A stretch of DNA of 64,000 nt from DAOSXA01 sp964526835 (lineage in GTDB: Bacteria > Zixibacteria > MSB-5A5 > GN15 > FEB-12), in contig CAZGMK010000015.1 of the NCBI GenBank assembly GCA_964526835.1, forward strand, positions 1-64,000, written 5' to 3'. The position numbers and the translations under genes are program-made. Under the pieces are notes generated by a model that searched no databases, was not told where the DNA came from, and saw only the letters and a program-made list of their open reading frames with translations. The number at the start of each line of letters is the position of its first letter. Positions within the stretch are counted from its first letter, which is position 1. Positions 61,234-64,000 of the stretch are shown here, one piece after another.

Positions 61234-61818
61234 CTATTTGCCTTCCTCAACCTCTTCCGCCTTCTCGGCGCTCATGGTGTGTACCTTCGACTTCATCTTT
61301 GAGAAGTCAAACGGCTTGAAATGGGGATTGCCTTCCTTCTTGTGGCAATTGACACACACTTCCTCGGTCGGGTAGATCAACCCCGCCTCAACCGCCATCT
61401 TTTCATATTCCTCGGGATTGGCCGCCCACTTCTTCTTATTCATAATCTTGGGTGACTTATATTCGCTGCCGGGACCGTGGCATGCCTCGCATTCAACGCC
61501 GGTTATGATCTCGCCCTTGTCGTCGTGACCGGTCACATGGCAGGTGGCGCACTTCTGCTGTTTCTGCTCCTCTTCGCTCAGAGAGGCCCAGGCCTTGGCG
61601 TGACTGGTCTTCTCCCACGAGTCATACTGATCCTTGTGGCAGAACTTGCATTTCTTGGCGCCCACATAGTCGAATTCGCTATCGATCTGCTCCGTGGCGC
61701 CGGTAATGTCGAACTTCGACTCCGCCTTCTTTTCGGCCTTTTCCTCGGCCAGGAGGGCCACGCTTACCATCATTAGCAGGGCCGCCAGTGTCAGTCCGAT
61801 AATCGCCAGTCTTCTCAC
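61234..61818 (-). CDS. Periplasmic tetrahaem cytochrome c family protein
   Basis: Four CxxCH haem-binding motifs are seen: CKFCH, CATCH, CEACH and CVNCH. A signal peptide (RRLAIIGLTLAALLMMVSVALLA) sends the protein to the periplasm. The segment YVGAKKCKFCHKDQYDSWEKTSHAKAWASL resembles the cytochrome c554/multihaem family that carries or receives electrons. The start is GTG with AGGAG just upstream. The C-terminus is Lys/Glu rich. It appears monocistronic, and no partner oxidoreductase is visible in the window, so the redox partner is unknown. Confidence 0.92.
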   Translation of the reverse strand: MRRLAIIGLTLAALLMMVSVALLAEEKAEKKAESKFDITGATEQIDSEFDYVGAKKCKFCHKDQYDSWEKTSHAKAWASLSEEEQKQQKCATCHVTGHDDKGEIITGVECEACHGPGSEYKSPKIMNKKKWAANPEEYEKMAVEAGLIYPTEEVCVNCHKKEGNPHFKPFDFSKMKSKVHTMSAEKAEEVEEGK

Positions 61819-62007
61819 AGTCTCCTCACTTCCAATTGCGGTCTTGTGTATTCAGTGCTTTCTCTGTCACTATTCTGTCATACCAAGATAGTCAGCGGTC
61901 TATACTCAGTCAAGCCGAGACCGGGGCAATCGGTCCCGTAAGTGATACGACCGGGAGAAATCGCTTGATTAATATTTCGATAAGAGATACCTTGCGTGCG
62001 GTTTGGT

Positions 62008-63222
62008 ATGAATATACTTATCATTACCCAACACTTCCCGCCGGAGCGCGGCGCAGTACGGCGGTTGTATGAATTCGCGCGTTACTTTGTGCACCGCGGG
62101 GATAAAGTTTCGGTGATGACCGCTATCCCGAACTATCCCGACGGTATCGTGCCGGCCGAGTATAAGGGCAAATTCTTCTGCCGCGAGGAGATGGACGGAA
62201 TCCAGGTCTATCGAAGCTGGGTTCTCCCGGCGGCCAATAGCGAGCCGACCAAGCGAATGGTCGGGTTCATCACCTTCCTTATCTCCACGCTGGTCAATTC
62301 TTTCCGCGTCAGGGGCCGTTTCGACATCGTGCTGGCCTCGACCCCACCGGTCACTTCTCCGGTCGTGGGCTGGCTGATCAGCCGAATCCGAAAGACTCGC
62401 TTCGTTATTGAGGTGCGCGATCTGCAGCCTGAATCCGGTGAAGATTTCGGTAATCTCAAGCAGTCGCTCTTCACTCGTGCGGTCCGGCGGATCATGCACG
62501 GGCTGTACGCCAGGGCCGATCGTATCGTCTCGGTCACCGATGGTATCTCCAAGTATATGGAGGCCATCGGGGTTCCGCGTCGGCGTATCGCCACGATCAA
62601 GTCAGGGGTGGGCAGGGAGTTCATCGACAGCAGCTCCAACGGCATCCGCCAGAGGTTCGGTTGGGACGAGAAATTCCTGGTTCTGTATGCCGGTACCCTG
62701 GGCTGGGTGCGACCATTGGAAACCGTCGTCGAGGCGGCGCGCCGTTTGGTCGACGAGCCGAATGTGCACTTTGCGCTGATCGGCGATGGTCAGAAGCGCG
62801 AGGCGCTGGAAACCATGGTGAAAGAGTACGGCTTGAAGAACGTCTCCATTGTCGGGCTTCAGCCGCTGGATACGATCCCCTACTTCCTGAAGGCCGCCGA
62901 CGTGCTTCTGGAGAGCCTGAAGGAAGTGACGGTTGCCAAGATGGCCTTCCCTTCCAAGATGTTCGAGTATATGGCTTCCGGCCGTCCGGTTGTCTTTGGG
63001 TCCCGCATGGGTGAGGCCATCGACGAGCTTCGCCTGGCCGGCGGCGCTCTGACTTATCCTTCCGATTCTCCGGAGGAGCTCGCTGACCTGGTGCGAAAGT
63101 TGTACCGCGGTGAAATCGATTCCAAACTGCTGGGCAGCAAGTACCGGGATCACATCATCAAGCACCATACCCGCGAATCCTGGGCCGAGCAGTATCACAA
63201 CTTCCTTAAGACAATCGAATAG
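62008..63222 (+). CDS. Family 4 glycosyltransferase (WcaI/WbuB-like)
   Basis: I take ATG 62008 as start because MNILIITQHFPPERGAVRRLYEFARYF is the usual N-terminus of the family; a GTG 12 bases earlier is possible. The N-terminal Rossmann domain includes VMTAIPNYPDGIVPAEYKGKF and DIVLASTPPVTSPVVGWLISR. The C-terminal one includes FLVLYAGTLGWVRPLETVVEAA, VHFALIGDGQKREAL and FPSKMFEYMASGRPVVFGSR, carrying the Glu of the E(x)7E-type nucleotide-sugar site. It should add a sugar to an exopolysaccharide, O-antigen or similar lipid-linked chain in the cytoplasm. It stands alone, without other polysaccharide genes nearby. Confidence 0.93.
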   Translation: MNILIITQHFPPERGAVRRLYEFARYFVHRGDKVSVMTAIPNYPDGIVPAEYKGKFFCREEMDGIQVYRSWVLPAANSEPTKRMVGFITFLISTLVNSFRVRGRFDIVLASTPPVTSPVVGWLISRIRKTRFVIEVRDLQPESGEDFGNLKQSLFTRAVRRIMHGLYARADRIVSVTDGISKYMEAIGVPRRRIATIKSGVGREFIDSSSNGIRQRFGWDEKFLVLYAGTLGWVRPLETVVEAARRLVDEPNVHFALIGDGQKREALETMVKEYGLKNVSIVGLQPLDTIPYFLKAADVLLESLKEVTVAKMAFPSKMFEYMASGRPVVFGSRMGEAIDELRLAGGALTYPSDSPEELADLVRKLYRGEIDSKLLGSKYRDHIIKHHTRESWAEQYHNFLKTIE

Positions 63223-63727
63223 AGGCGGGCGCGAAGCCCCCATCCGAGGTTCCTTGTCTCCGGTACTGATCTGTGACAATGATAGACACGACGCCGTGAT
63301 CGGCCTGTACCGCCGATATGGGATGGCGGTCGCTTTGGCTATTCATCCAGTCCGGGCGCGATTTTCGGCTTGCATCCGCCATTGAGCGGCTGTTTATTAC
63401 CGATAGCACATACACCTTACCGCAACAGACATCCATTTGCGCTGCAGTAGATCGGTAACCCCCGAAGATCTCTGGCAGGAGCAGACGGCAATTCAAATAG
63501 CAATCGATAAAGAGAACCGGTTTCGCCGGTCGGCGACTAATGGTTCTGAGATACTCCGGATCGTTGAGTCTTCCCGGCCATCACGGGCATGGTGGTCCGG
63601 CGGACCAACGATTGGCAAGAGAGTGGCCGCAGGGCTGCCGACACAGAAAGGAGGGACACCTGGATTAGCAACTGACTGCTCTTAATGTTCCACGCAAGCA
63701 TCCAATAACCTTATGGAGGTAACAATC
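63223..63727. other. Intergenic region of 505 bases
   Basis: No gene, promoter or hairpin stands out. The small ORFs here lack ribosome binding sites and recognisable sequence. A good ribosome binding site (GGAGGT, 63715-63720) marks the next gene. Confidence 0.5.
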
Positions 63728-64000
63728 ATGCGAAGATTGCTATTGCTGCCGATTATAGCAGCTATTGTGCTGGCTGCATCTGGAACCACCTGGTCCTCGC
63801 CCGCCGATGCAGTGCCACACTCGTTCCAGCAACCGGATGGGAGCGAGATCATAATCATCGGTTTCGGCGACGAGTTCTACAACTATCACGAGACTCCCGA
63901 TGGCTATACGGCTGTGCGGGCCGATGACGGTTGGTGGCACTATGCCGCCCTAAGCGAGGAAGCGAGGTTTGAGCCGTCGGGGTACCGCGTTGGTCTTGAT
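63728..64000 (+). CDS. M6-type (immune inhibitor A-like) secreted metalloprotease, truncated by the window end
   Basis: Only the first 91 residues are present. GGAGGT lies seven bases before the ATG. The signal peptide (MRRLLLLPIIAAIVLAASGTTWS) leads into AVPHSFQQPDGSEIIIIGFGDEFYNYHETPDGYTAVRADDGWWHYA. This is the propeptide pattern of M6-family metalloproteases in FCB-like bacteria. The zinc site would be beyond the window. The sorting or dockerin tail cannot be seen. Confidence 0.8.
   Translation, partial: MRRLLLLPIIAAIVLAASGTTWSSPADAVPHSFQQPDGSEIIIIGFGDEFYNYHETPDGYTAVRADDGWWHYAALSEEARFEPSGYRVGLD

Overview
Organism and setting. The window is GC-rich chromosomal DNA from a Gram-negative-type bacterium. 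Five exported proteins end in the FlgD-like sorting domain that begins with QNYPNPFNP and finishes with K(K/R)M(V/I/L)L(L/M)K, the hallmark of type IX-like secretion in the FCB superphylum. Several others end in paired Ca-binding dockerin-like repeats with the motif ISDLVYLVSYMFSGGP. SecA is about 1000 residues, longer than the roughly 900 of E. coli, as is common in that group. I infer an uncultured FCB lineage such as candidate division Zixibacteria. This rests on pattern recognition, not on a database search. I see no rRNA, tRNA or CRISPR array.

Layout. (1) 0.1-6.6 kb, minus strand: a large secreted beta-helix protein with an embedded papain-like protease domain, split by a frameshift at a G6 run; a GNAT acetyltransferase; a small secreted beta-rich protein. 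(2) 6.8-17.1 kb: secA, flanked by defence-type genes. On one side is a frameshifted prokaryotic TIR-like gene. On the other is a three-gene restriction-like operon of a small SAM-binding protein without NPPY, an N6-adenine methyltransferase with NPPY, and a GIY-YIG-like/SF2 helicase protein. Between secA and this operon lies a 91-bp direct repeat pair with hairpins, and a second GC-rich palindromic repeat occurs on both sides of the operon. (3) 17.2-21.7 kb, minus strand: a polytopic membrane protein with a TPR tail, and two translationally coupled HDOD signalling proteins.

(4) 22.1-47.9 kb, plus strand: the most striking part, eight consecutive genes for large secreted modular proteins. They combine cohesin-like beta-sandwiches, dockerin-like repeats, Ig/cadherin-like repeats, a subtilisin-type protease, an Asp-box-containing region and FlgD-like sorting tails. 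One has 29 tandem Ig-like repeats, four of them in exact 279-bp register. A consensus sigma70 promoter (TTGACA-17-TATAAT) drives one of the genes, and U-tailed terminators separate the transcription units. I suggest that this locus builds a cell-surface assembly held together by cohesin/dockerin-like contacts.

(5) 48.2-64.0 kb: a GH35-like cytoplasmic glycosidase homologue with altered active-site surroundings; a gamma-glutamyltranspeptidase lipoprotein; a polymer-forming membrane protein; then a run of a diguanylate cyclase, NagZ, AnmK, a SpoIID-type protein, an OmpA/TSP3 protein and a 2H phosphoesterase. NagZ, AnmK and SpoIID make a coherent peptidoglycan-turnover set. A four-haem cytochrome c, a family-4 glycosyltransferase and the truncated start of an M6-type secreted metalloprotease close the window.
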